A stretch of DNA of 64,000 nt from Sphaeroforma sirkka (taxonomy: Eukaryota; Opisthokonta; Ichthyosporea; Ichthyophonida), in the NCBI GenBank assembly GCA_001586965.3, contig LUCW03002172.1:52501-116500 (forward strand). The letters run 5' to 3'. Numbering within the stretch: position 1 is the stretch's first letter; the number at the start of each line of letters is the position of its first letter. A model generated the notes under the pieces. It saw only the letters and a program-made list of their open reading frames with translations. It was not told the DNA's origin and did no database searches. Below are positions 13,101-25,100 of this stretch, piece by piece. The translations under genes were made by a program, and so were the position numbers.

Positions 13101-16100
13101 TCTTGGGTTTGCTTGTTCTGTTGGGTTCTAGTCTTGGGTTTGCTTGTTCTGTTGGGTTTCTAGTCTTGGGTTTGCTTGTTCTGTTGGGTTCTAGTCTTGG
13201 GTTTGCTTGTTCTGTTGGGTTCTAGTCTTTGGGTTTGCTTGTTCTGTTGGGTTCTAGTCTTGGGTTTGCTTGTTGGGCTTGTTCTGTTGGGTTCTAGTCT
13301 TGGGTTTGCTTGTTCTGTTGGGTTTCTAGTCTTGGGTTTGCTTGTTCTGTTGGGTTCTAGTTCTTGGGTCTAGTCTTGGTTTTGCTTGTTCTGTTGGGTT
13401 CTAGTCTTGGGTTTTGCTTGTTCTGTTTGGTTCTAGTCTTGGGTTTGCTTGTTCTGTTGTTGGGTTTCTAGTTCTTGGGTTCTAGTTTGGCTTGCTTGTT
13501 CTGTTGGTTTCTAGTCTTGGGTTTGCTTGTTCTGTTGGGTTCTAGTCTTGGGTTTCTAGTTCTGGTTTCTAGTCTTGGGTTTGCTTGTTCTGTTGGGTTC
13601 TAGTCTTGGGGTTTTGCTTGTTCTGTTGGGTTTCTAGTTCTTGGTTCTAGTCTTGGGTTTGCTTGTTCTGTTGGGTTCTAGTCTTGGGTTTGCTTGTTCT
13701 GTTGGGTTCTAGTCTTGGGTTTCTTGTTCTGTTGGGTTCTAGTCTTGGGTTTGCTTGTTCTGTTGGGTTCTAGTCTTGGGTTTGCTTGTTCTGTTGGGTT
13801 TCTAGTCTTGGGTTTTGCTTGTTCTGTTGGGTTCTAGTCTTGGGTTTTTGCTTGTTCTTGTTGCTTGTTCTGTTGGTTTCTAGTCTTGGGTTTGCTTGTT
13901 CTGTTGGGTTCTAGTCTTGGGTTTTGCTTGTTCTGTTGGGTTCTAGTCTTGGGTTTGCTTGTTCTGTTGGGTTTCTAGTCTTGGGTTTGCTTGTTCTGTT
14001 GGGTTCTAGTCTTGGGAGTTTTACTTGTTCTCTGGGTTCTAGTCTTGGGTTTGCTTGTTCTGTTGGGTTCTAGTCTTGGGTTTGCTTGTTCTGTTGGGTT
14101 TCTAGTCTTGGGTTTTGCTTGTTCTGTTGGGTTCTAGTCTTGGGTTTGCTTGTTCTGTTGGGTTCTAGTCTTGGGTTTGCTTGTTCTTGTTCTGTTGGGT
14201 TTGTTTTGTTCTGTTGGGTTCTAGTCTTGGTTTTTTGCTTGTTCTGTTGGGTTCTAGTCTTGGGTTTGCTTGTTCTGTTAGTCTTGGGTTTCTAGTCTTG
14301 GGTTTGCTTGTTCTGTTGGGTTCTAGTCTTGGGTTTGCTTGTTCTGTTGGGTTCTAGTCTTGGGTTTGCTTGTTCTGTTGGGTTCTAGTCTTGGGTTTGC
14401 TTGTTTGGTTCTAGTCTTGGGTTTGCTTGTTCTGTTGGGTTTCTAGTCTTGGGTTTAGTCTTCTTGAGGGTTCTAGTCTTGGGTTTTGCTTGTTCTGTTG
14501 GGTTCTAGTCTTGGGTTTTGCTTGTTCTGTTGGGTTCTAGTCTTGGGTTTGCTTGTTCTGTTGGGTTTCTAGTCTTGGGTTTGCTTGTTCTCTGTTGGTT
14601 TCTAGTCTTGGGTTTGCTTGTTCTGTTGGGTTCTAGTCTTGGGTTTGCTTGTTCTGTTGGGTTTCTAGTCTTGGGTTTGCTTTTCTGCTTGTTCTGTTGG
14701 GTTTCTAGTCTTGGGGTTTGCTTGTTCTGTTGGGTTCTAGTCTTGGGTTTGCTTGTTCTGTTGGGTTCTAGTCTTGGGTTTTGCTTGTTCTGTTGGGTTC
14801 TAGTCTTGGGTTTTGCTTGTTCTGTTGGGTTTCTAGTCTTGGGTTTGCTTGTTCTTGGGTTCTAGTCTTGGGTTTGCTTGTTCTGTTGGGTTTCTAGTCT
14901 TGGGTTTGCTTGTTCTGTTGGGTTCTAGTCTTGGGTTTTGCTTGTTCTGTTGGGTTTCTAGTCTTGGGTTTGCTTGTTCTGTTGGGTTCTAGTCTTGGGT
15001 TTGCTTGTTCTGTTGTTGGGTTCTAGTCTTGGGTTTTTGCTTGTTCTGTTGGGTTCTAGTCTTGGGTTTGCTTGTTCTGTTCTGGGTTCTAGTCTTGGGG
15101 TTTTGCTTGTTCTGTTGGTTGGGTTCTAGTCTTGGGTTTTGCTTGTTCTGTTGGGTTCTAGTCTTGGGTTTGCTTGTTCTGTTGGGTTCTAGTCTTGGGT
15201 TTGCTTGTTCTGTTGGGTTCTAGTCTTGGGTTTGCTTGTTCTGTTGGGTTCTAGTCTTGGGTTTGCTTGTTCTGTTGGGTTCTAGTCTTGGGTTTGCTTG
15301 TTCTGTTGGGTTCTAGTCTTGGGTTTGCTTGTTCTGTTGGGTTCTAGTGCTTGTTCTGTTGGGTTCTAGTCTTGGGTTTGCTTGTTCTGTTGGGTTCTAG
15401 TCTTGGGTTTGCTTGTTCTGTTGGGTTCTAGTCTTGGGTTTGCTTGTTCTGTTGGGTTCTAGTCTTGGGTTTTGCTTGTTCTGTTGGGTTCTAGTCTTGG
15501 GTTTGCTTGTTCTGTTGGGTTCTAGTCTTGGGTTTGCTTGTTCTGTTGGGTTCTAGTCTTGGGTTTTGCTTGTTCTGTTGGGTTCTAGTCTTGGGTTTTG
15601 CTTGTTCTGTTGGGTTCTAGTCTTGGGTTTTGCTTGTTCTGTTGGGTTCTAGTCTTGGGTTTGCTTGTTCTGTTGGGTTTCTAGTCTTGGGTTTGCTTGT
15701 TCTGTTGGGTTCTAGTCTTGGGTTTGCTTGTTCTGTTGGGTTCTAGTCTTGGGTTTTGCTTGTTCTGTTGGGTTTCTAGTCTTGGGTTTGCTTGTTCTGT
15801 TTGTTCTGTTCTGTTGGGTTCTAGTCTTGTTTGCTTGTTCTGTTGGGTTCTAGTCTTGGGTTTGCTTGTTCTGTTGGGTTCTAGTCTTGGGTTTGCTTGT
15901 TCTGTTGGGTTCTAGTCTTGGGTTTGCTTGTTCTGTTGGGTTCTAGTCTTGGGTTTGCTTGTTCTGTTGGGTTCTAGTCTTGGTTTTGGGTTTGCTTGTT
16001 CTGTTGGGTTTCTAGTCTTGGGTTTGCTTGTTCTGTTGGGTTCTAGTCTTGGGTTTGCTTGTTCTGTTGGTTTCTAGTCTTGGGTTTGCTTGTTCTTGTT

Positions 16101-19100
16101 CTAGTCTTGGGTTTGCTTGTTCTGTTGGGTTCTAGTCTTGGGTTTGCTTGTTCTGTTGGGTTCTAGTCTTGGGTTTGCTTGTTCTGTTTTGGTTTCTTCT
16201 AGTCTTGGGTTTGCTTGTTCTGTTGGGTTCTAGTCTTGGGTTTTGCTTGTTCTGTTGGGTTCTAGTCTTGGGTTTGCTTGTTCTGTTGGGTTCTAGTCTT
16301 GGGTTTGCTTGTTCTGTTGGGTTCTAGTCTTGGGTTTGCTTGTTCTGTTGGGTTCTAGTCTTGGGTTTGCTTGTTCTGTTGGGTTCTAGTCTTGGGTTTG
16401 CTTGTTCTGTTGGTTTTCTAGTCTTGGGTTTGCTTGTTCTGTTCTAGTTGGGTTTCTAGTCTTGGGTTTAGCTTGTTGCTTGTTCTGTTGGTTTCTAGTC
16501 TTGGGTTTGCTTGTTCTGTTGCTTGTTCTGTTGGGTTCTAGTCTTGGGTTTGCTTGTTCTGTTGGGTTCTAGTCTTGGGTTTTGCTTGTTCTGTTGGGTT
16601 CTAGTCTTGGGTCTTTTGGGTTCTTTGCTTGTTTGTTCTGTTGGGTTCTAGTCTTGGGTTTGCTTGTTCTGTTGGGTTCTAGTCTTGGTTTCTAGTCTAG
16701 TCTTGGGTTTGCTTGTTCTGTTGGGTTCTAGTCTTGGGTTTGCTTGTTCTGGGTTCTAGTCTTGGGTTTCTTGTTCTTGGGGGGTTTGCTTGTTCTGTTG
16801 GGTTCTAGTCTTGGGTTTGCTTGTTCTGTTGGGTTCTAGTCTTGGGTTTGCTTGTTCTGTTGGGTTCTAGTCTTGGGTTTTGCTTGTTCTGTTGGGTTCT
16901 AGTCTTGGGTATGCTTGTTCTGTTGGGTTCTAGTCTTGGGGTTTGCTTGTTCTGTTGGGTTCTAGTCTTGGGTTTGCTTGTTCTGTCTAGTTGGGTTCTG
17001 TTGGTTTCTAGTCTTGGGTTTTACTTGTTCTGTTGGGTTCTAGTCTTGGGTTTTGCTTGTTCTGTTGGGTTCTAGTCTTGGGTTTGCTTGTTCTGTTGGG
17101 TTCTAGTCTTGGGTTTGCTTGTTCTAGTCTTGGGTTCTAGCTTGTTTGCTTGTTCTGGGTTTCTAGTCTTGGGTTTGCTTGTTCTGTTGTTCTAGTCTTG
17201 GGTTTGCTTGTTCTGTTGGGTTCTAGTCTTGGGTTTGCTTGTTCTGTTGGGTTTCTAGTCTTGGGTTTTGCTTGTTCTGTTGGGTTCTAGTCTTGGGTTT
17301 GCTTGTTCTGTTGGGTTCTAGTCTTGGGTTTGCTTGTTCTGTTGGGTTCTAGTCTTGTTCTGTTGGGTTTGCTTGTTTTGCTTGTTGGGTTCTAGTCTTG
17401 GGTTTGCTTGTTCTGTTGGGTTCTAGTCTTGGGTTTGCTTGTTCTGTTGGGTTTCTAGTCTTGGGTTTGCTTGTTCTGTTGGGTTCTAGTCTTGGGTTTG
17501 CTTGTTCTGTTGGGTTCTAGTGTTCTGTTGGTTGCTTGTTCTGTTGGGTTCTAGTCTTGGGTTTGCTTGTTCTGTTGGGTTTCTAGTCTTGGGTTTGCTT
17601 GTTCTGTTGGGTTCTAGTCTTGGGTTTGCTTGTTCTGTTGGGTTCTAGTCTTGGGTTTGCTTGTTCTGTTGGGTTCTAGTCTTGGGTTTGCTTGTTCTGT
17701 TGGGTTCTAGTCTTGGGTTTGCTTGTTCTGTTGGGTTCTAGTCTTGGGTTTGCTTGTTCTGTTGGGTTCTAGTCTTGGGTTTGCTTGTTCTTGTTCTGTT
17801 TAGGTTCTGGCTTTGCTTGTTCTGTTGGTTTTAGTCTTGGGTATGTTTTGCTTGTTCTGTTGGGTTCTAGTTCTAGTCTTGGGTTTGCTTGTTCTGTTGG
17901 GTTCTAGTCTTGGGTTTGCTTGTTCTGGTTCTCTTGTTTCTTGTTCTTGGGTTCTAGTCTTGGGTCCCAGAGCATGCTTGTTCTGTTGGGTTCTAGTCTT
18001 GGGTTTGCTTGTTCTGTTGGGTTCTAGTCTTGGGTTTTGCTTGTTCTGTTGGGTTCTGCTTGTTCTGTTGGGTTCTAGTCTTGGGTTTGCTTTTCTTGTT
18101 CTGTTGGGTCTTGGGTTTTGCTTGTTCTGTTGGGTTCTAGTCTTGGGTTGCTTGTTCTGTTGGGTTCTAGTCTTGGTTTTGCTTGTTCTGTCTTGGGTTC
18201 TAGTCTCTGGGTTTGGGCTTGCTTGTTCTGTTGGTTTCTAGTCTTGGGTTTACTTGTTCTGTTGGGTTCTAGTCTTGGGTTTGCTTGTTCTGTTGGGTTC
18301 TAGTCTTGGGTTTGCTTGTTCTGTTGGGTTTCTAGTCTTGGGTTTGCTTGTTCTGTTGGGTTCTAGTCTTGGGTTTGCTTGTTCTGTTGGGTTCTAGTCT
18401 TGGGTTTGCTTGTTCTGTTGGGTTCTAGTCTTGGGTTTGCTTGTTCTGTTGGTTTCTAGTCTTGGGTTTTTACTTGTTTGTTGGGTTCTAGTTGGGTTCT
18501 AGTCTTGGGTTCTAGTCTTGGGTTCTTGTTCTGTGGGTTCTAGTCTTGGGTTTGCTTGTTCCTGTTGGGTTTAGTCTTGTTGCTTGTTCTGTTGGGTTCT
18601 AGTCTGGGTTTGCTTGTTCTGTTGGTTTCTAGTCTTGGGTTTTTGCTTGTTCTTAGTTTGGGTTTGCTTGTTCTGTTGGGTTCTAGTCTTGGGTTTGCTT
18701 GTTCTGTTGGGTTCTAGTCTTGGGTTTGCTTGTTCTGTTCTGTTGGGTTCTAGTCTTGGGTTTGCTTGTTCTGTTGGGTTCTAGTCTTGGGTTTTGCTTG
18801 TTCTGTTGGGTTCTAGTCTTGGGTTTTGCTTGTTCTGTTGGTTTCTAGTCTTGGGTTTGCTTGTTCTGTTGGGTTCTAGTCTTCTGCTTGTTCTGTTGGG
18901 TTCTAGTCTTGGGTTTGCTTGTTCTGGGTTCTAGTCTTGGGTTTGCTTGTTCTGTTGGGTTCTAGTCTTGGGTTCTTGTTCTGTTGGGTTCTAGTCTTGG
19001 GTTTGCTTGTTCTGTTGGGTTCTAGTCTTGGGTTTTGCTTGTTCTGTTGGGTTTCTAGTCTTGGGTTTTGCTTGTTCTGTTGGGTTTCTAGTCTTGGGTT

Positions 19101-22100
19101 TTTTGCTTGTTCTGTTGGGTTCTAGTCTAGTCTTGGTTTCTAGTCTTGGGTTTGCTTGTTCTGTTGGGTTCTAGTCTTGGGTTTGCTTGTTCTGTTGGGT
19201 TCTAGTCTTGGGTTTGCTTGTTCTGTTGGTTTCTAGTCTTGGGGGTGTTGGGTTTAGTCTTGTTCTGTTGGGTTCTAGTCTTGGGTTTTGCTTGTTCTGT
19301 TGGGTTCTAGTCTTGGGTTTTGCTTGTTCTGTTGGGTTCTAGTCTTGGGTTTGCTTGTTCTGTTGGGTTCTAGTCTTGGGTTTGCTTGTTCTGTTGGGTT
19401 CTAGTCTTGGGTATGCTTGGTTGGGTTCTAGTCTTGGTTCTGCTTGTTCTGTCTGGGTTCTAGTGGGGTTTGCTTGTCCTTGTTCTAGTTGGGGGCTTGT
19501 TTCTAGTCTTGGGTTTTGCTTGTTCTGTTGGTTTCTAGTCTTGGGTTTGCTTGTTCTGTTGGGTTTCTAGTCTTGGGTTTGCTTGTTGTTGGGTTCTAGT
19601 CTTGGGTTTGCTTGTTCTGTTGGGTTTCTAGTCTCTTGGGTTTGCTTGTTCTGTTGGGTTCTAGTCTTGGGCATGCTTGTTTTGGGCTTGTAGTCTGTTT
19701 GCTTGTTCTGTTGGGTTTCTAGTCTTGGGTTTGCTTGTTCTGTTGGGTTCTAGTCTTGGGTATGCTTGTTCTGTTGGGTTTCTAGTCTTGGTTTGCTTGT
19801 TCTGTTGGGTTCTAGTCTTGGTTTTCGTGTTCTGTTGGGTACTAATCTTGGGTTGCTTGTTCTGTTGGGTTCTAGTCTTGGGTATGCTTGTTCTGTTGGG
19901 TTCTAGTCTTGGGTTTGCTTGTTCTGTTGGGTTCTAGTCTTGGGTTTGCTTGTTCTGTTGGGTTCTAGTCTTGGGTTTGCTTGTTCTGTTGGTTTCTAGT
20001 CTTGGGTTTACTTGTTCTGTTGGGTTCTAGTCTTGGGTTTGCTTGTTCTGTTGGGTCTCTAGTCTTGGGGTTGCTTGTTCTGTTGGTTTCTAGTCTTGGG
20101 TATGCTTGTTCTGTTGGGTTCTAGTCTTGGGTTTGTTTGTTCCTTGTTCTAGTCTTGGTTTGCTTGTTTTGTTGGGTTCTAGTTTGCTTGTTCTGTTGGT
20201 TTCTAGTCTTGGGTTTTACTTGTTCTGTTGGGTTCTAGTCTTGGGTTTGCTTGTTCTGTTGGGTTCTAGTCTTGGGTTTGCTTGTTCTGTTGGGTTCTAG
20301 TCTTGGGTATGCTGCTTGTTCTGTTGGGTTCTAGTCTTGGGTTTGCTTGTTCTGTTGGGTTCTAGTGGGTTTGCTTGTTCTGTTGGTTTCTAGTCTTGGG
20401 TTTTACTTGTTCTGTTGGGTTCTAGTCTTAGGTTTGCTTGTTCTGTTGGGTTCTAGTCTTGGGTTTGCTTGTTCTGTTGGGTTCTAGTCTTGGGCATGCT
20501 TGTTCTGTTGAGTTCCAGTTGGGTTCTTGTTCTGTTGGTTTCTAGTCTTGGGTTTACTTGTTCTGTTGGGTTCTAGTCTTGGGTTTGCTTGTTCTGTTGG
20601 GTTCTAGTCTTGGGTATGCTTGTTCTGTTGGTTTCTAGTCTTGGGGTTTGCTTGTTCTGTTGGGTTCTAGTCTTGGGTATGCTTGTTCTGTTGGGTTCTA
20701 GTCTTGGGTTTGCTTGTTCTGTTGGTTTCTAGTCTTGTTTGCTTGTTCTGTTGGGTTCTAGTCTTGGGTATGCTTGTTCTGTTGGGTTCTAGTCTTGGGA
20801 TTTGCTTGTTCTGTTGGGTTCTAGTCTTGGGTTTGCGTGTTCTGTTGGGTACTAGTCTTGGGTTTGCTTGTTCTGTTGGGTTCTAGTCTTGGGTATGCTT
20901 GTTCTGTTGGGTTCTAGTCTTGGGTTTGCTTGTTCTTGGGTTCTAGTCTTGGGTTTGCTTGTTCTGTTGGGTTCCAGTCTGGTTTCTTGTTCTGTTGGTT
21001 TCTAGTCTTGTTCTTGTCTGTTGGGTTCTAGTCTTGGGTTTGCTTGTTCTGTTGGGTTCTAGTCTTGGGTTTGCTTGTTCTGTTGGTTTCTAGTCTTGGG
21101 TATGCTTGTTCTGTTGGGTTCTAGTCTTGGTTTCTTGTTCTGTTGGGTTCAGTCTTGGGTTTGCTGCTTTTTCTGTTGGGTTTCTAGTGGTTTTGCTTGT
21201 TCTGTTGGTTTCTAGTCTTGGGTTTACTTGTTCTGTTGGGTTCTAGTCTTGGGTTTGCTTGTTCCTGTTGGGCACTAGTCTTGGGTTTTGCTTGTTCATT
21301 GGGTTCTAGTCTTGGGGTATGCTTGTTCTGTTGGGTTCTAGTCTTGGGGTTTGCTTGTTTTGTTGGGTTCTAGTGGGTTTGCTTGTTCTGTTGGTTTCTA
21401 GTCTTGGGTTTACTTGTTCTGTTGGGTTCTAGTCTTGGGTTTGCTTGTTCTGTTGGGTTCTAGTCTTGGGTTTTGCTTGTTCTGTTGGGTTCTAGTCTTG
21501 GGTTTGCTTGTTCTGTTGAGTTCTAGTGGGCCTGCTTGTTCTGTTGGTTTCTAGTCTTGGGTTTCTTTTGTTCTGTTGGTTTCTAGTCTTGGGTTTGCTT
21601 GTTCTGTTGGGTTCTAGTCTTGGGTTTGCTTGTTCTGTTGGGTTCTAGTCTTGGGTATGCTTGTTCTGTTGGGTTCTAGTCTTGGGTTTGCTTGTTCTGT
21701 TGGGTTCTAGTCTTGGGTATGCTTGTTCTGTTGGGTTCTAGTCTTGGGTATGCTTGTTCTGTTGGGTTCTAGTGGGTTGCTTGTTCTGTTGGTTTCTAGT
21801 CTTGGGTTTTACTTGTTCTGTTGGGTTCTAGTCTTGGGTTTGCTTGTTCTGTTGAGTTTTCTATTGGTTTGCATGTTTCTTCTAGTCCTAGGCTTGCTTG
21901 TTCTGCTGGGTTCTAGTCTTGGGTTTGCTTGTTCTGTTGGTTTCTAGTCTTGGGTATGCTTGTTCTGTTGGGTTCTAGTCTTGGGTTTTGCTTGTTCTGT
22001 TGGGTTCTAGTCTTGGGCATGCTTGTTCTGTTGGGTTCTAGTCTTGGGTTTGCTTGTGTTCTGTTGGGTTCTAGTGGGTTTCTTGTTCTGTTGGTTTCTA

Positions 22101-25100
22101 GTCTTGGGTTTTACTTGTTCTGTTGGGTTCTAGTCTTGGGTTTGCTTGTTCTGTTGGGTTCTAGTCTTGGGTTTTGCTTGTTCTGTTGGGTTCTAGTCTT
22201 GGGTATGCTTGTTCTGTTGAGTTCTAGTGGGTTTGCTTGTTCCTGTTGGTTTCTAGTCTTGGGTTTTACTTGTTCTGTTGGGTTTCTAGTCTTGGGTTTG
22301 CTTGTTCTGTTGGGTTCTAGTCAGTGGCATGCTTGTTCCTGTTGGGTCTCTAGTCTTGGGTTTGCTTGTTTTGTTGGGTTCCAGTGCCTTGCTTGTTCTG
22401 TTGGTTTCTAGTCTTGGGTTTACTTGTTCTGTTGGGTTCTAGTCTTGGGCTCTGTTTGTTCCTGTTGGGTTCTAGTCTTGGGTATGCTTGTTCTGTTGGG
22501 TTCTAGTCTTGGGTTTGCTTGTTCTGTTGGGTTCTAGTCTTGGGTTTGCTTGTTCTGTTGGGTTCTAGTCTTGGGTATGCTTGTTTCTGTTGGGTTCTAG
22601 TCTTGGGTATGCTTGTTCTGTTGGGTCTCTAGTGGGTTTTGCTTGTTCTGTTGGTTTCTAGTCTTGGGTTTGCTTGTTCTGTTGGGTTCTAGTCTTGGGT
22701 TTGCTTGTTCTGTTGAGTTTTAGTTATAGGTTTGCATGTTCTTCTAGTCCTAAGCTTGCTTGTTCTGCTGGGTTCTAGTCTTGGGTTTGCTTGTTCTGTT
22801 GGTTTCTAGTCTTGGGTTTGCTTGTTCTGTTGGTTTCTAGTCCCTGGGCTCTGCTTGTTCTGCTGGGTTCTAGTCTTGGGTTTGTTTGTTCCTGTTGGTT
22901 TCTAGTCTTGGATATGCTTGTTCTGTTGGGTTCTAGTCTTGGGTTTGCTTGTTCTGTTGGTTTCTAGTCTTGGGTTTGCTTGTTCTGTTGGGTTCTAGTC
23001 TTAGGTATGCTTGTTCTGTTGGTTTCTAGTCTTGGGTTTGCTTGTTCTGTTGGGTTCTAGTCTGGGTATGCTTGTTCCTGTTGGGTTCTAGTCTTGGGTT
23101 TGCTTGTTCTGTTGGTTTCTAGTCTTGGGTTTGCTTGTTCTGTTGGGTTCTAGTCTTAGGTATGCTTGTTCTGTTGGGTTCTAGTCTTGGATTTGCGTGT
23201 TCTGTTGGGTTCTAGTCTTGGGTTTTCGTGTTCTGTTGGGTACTAATCTTGGGTTTGCTTGTTCTGTTGGGTTCTAGTCTTGGGTATGCTTGTTCTGTTG
23301 GGTTCTAGTCTTGGGTTTGCTTGTTCCTGTTGGGTTCTAGTCTTGGGGTTTGCTTGTTTTGTTGGGTTCCAGTTGGTTTGCTTGTTCCTGTTGGTTTCTA
23401 GTCTTGGGCTTTACTTGTTCTGTTGGGTTCTAGTCTTGGGTTTGCTTGTTCTGTTGGGTTCTAGTCTTGGGTTTGCGTGTTCTGTTGGTTTCTAGTCTTG
23501 GGTATGCTTGTTCTGTTGGGTTCTAGTCTTGGGTTTGCTTGTTCTGTTGGGTTCTAGTCTTGGGTTTGCTTGTTTTGTTGGGTTCTAGTGGGTTTGCTTG
23601 TTCTGTTGGTTTCTAGTCATGGGTTTACTTGTTCTGTTGGGTTCTAGTCTTGGGTTTTGCTTGTTCCTGTTGGGTTACTAGTCTTGGCCTTTGCTTGTTC
23701 TATTGGGTTCTAGTCTTGGGCATGCTTGTTCTGTTGGGTTCTAGTCCTTGGGTTTGCTTGTTTTGTTGGGTTCTAGTGGGTTTGCTTGTTCTGTTGGTTT
23801 CTAGTCTTGGGTTTACTTGTTCTGTTGGGTTCTAGTCTTGGGTTTGCTTGTTCTGTTGGGTTCTAGTCTTGGGTTTGCTTGTTCTGTTGGGTTCTAGTCT
23901 TGGGTATGCTTGTTCTGTTGAGTTCTAGTGGGTTTGCTTGTTCTGTTGGTTTCTAGTCTTGGGTTTACTTGTTCTGTTGGGTCTCTAGTCTTGGGCCTGC
24001 TTGTTCTGTTGGGTTCTAGTCTTGGGTTTTGCTTGTTCTGTTGGGTTCTAGTCTGGGTATGCTTGTTCTGTTGAGTTCTAGTGGGTTTGCTTGTTCTGTT
24101 GATTTCTAGTCTTGGGTTTACTTGTTCTGTTGGGTTCTAGTCTTGGGTTTGCTTGTTCTGTTGGGTTCTAGTCTTGGGTTTGCTTGTTCTGTTGAGTTTT
24201 AGTTATAGGTTTGCATGTTCTTCTAGTCCTAGGCTTGCTTGTTCTGCTGGGTTCTAGTCTTGGGTTTACTTGTTCTGTTGGTTTCTAGTCTTGGGTTTGC
24301 TTGTTCTGTTGGTTTCTAGTCTTGGGTATGCTTGTTCTGTTGGGTTCTAGTCTTGGGTTTTGTTTGTTCTGTTGGTTTCTAGTCTTGGCTCTTTTGCTTG
24401 TTCTGTTGGGTCATAGTCTTGGGCATGCTTGTTCTGTTGGGTTCTAGTCTTGGGTTTGCTTGTTCTGGTGGGTTCTAGTCTTGGGCATGCTTGTTCTGTT
24501 GGGTCTCTAGTCTTGGGTATGCTTGTTCTGTTGGGTTCTAGTGGATTTGCTTGTTCTGTTGGTTTCTAGTCTTGGGTTTACTTGTTCTGTTGGGTTCTAG
24601 TCTTGGGCATGCTTGTTCTGTTGAGTTTTTTAGTTATAGGTTTGCATGTTCTTCTAGTCCTAGGCTTGCTTGTTCTGCTGGGTTCTAGTCTTGGGCCTGC
24701 TTGTTCTGTTGGTTTTAGTCTTGGGTTTGCTTGTTCTGTTGGTTTCTAGTCTTGGGTATGCTTGTTCTGTTGGGTTCTAGTCTTGGGTTTGCTTGTTCTG
24801 TTGGTTTCTAGTCTTGGGTTTGCTTGTTCTGTTGGGTTCTAGTCTTGGGTATGCTTGTTCTGTTGGGTTCTAGTCATGGGTTTGCTTGTTCTGTTGGGTT
24901 CTAGTCTCGGGTATGCTTGTTCTGTTGGGTTCTAGTCTTGGGTTTGCTTGTTCTGTTGGGTTCTAGTCTTGGGTTTGCTTGTTCTGTTGGGTTCTAGTCT
25001 TGGGTATGCTTGTTCTGTTGGGTTCTAGTGGGTTTGCTTGTTCTGTTGGTTTCTAGTCTTGGGTTTACTTGTTCTGTTGGGTTATAGTCTTGGGTATACT

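Noticed and set aside
3544-23835. Many plus-strand open frames of 60-160 codons rich in GSSLGFACSVGF
   Set aside because: They are translations of the 31-bp satellite. Stops occur regularly in a pure array, and the longer frames come only from indels. They lie in an intron of a gene on the other strand.
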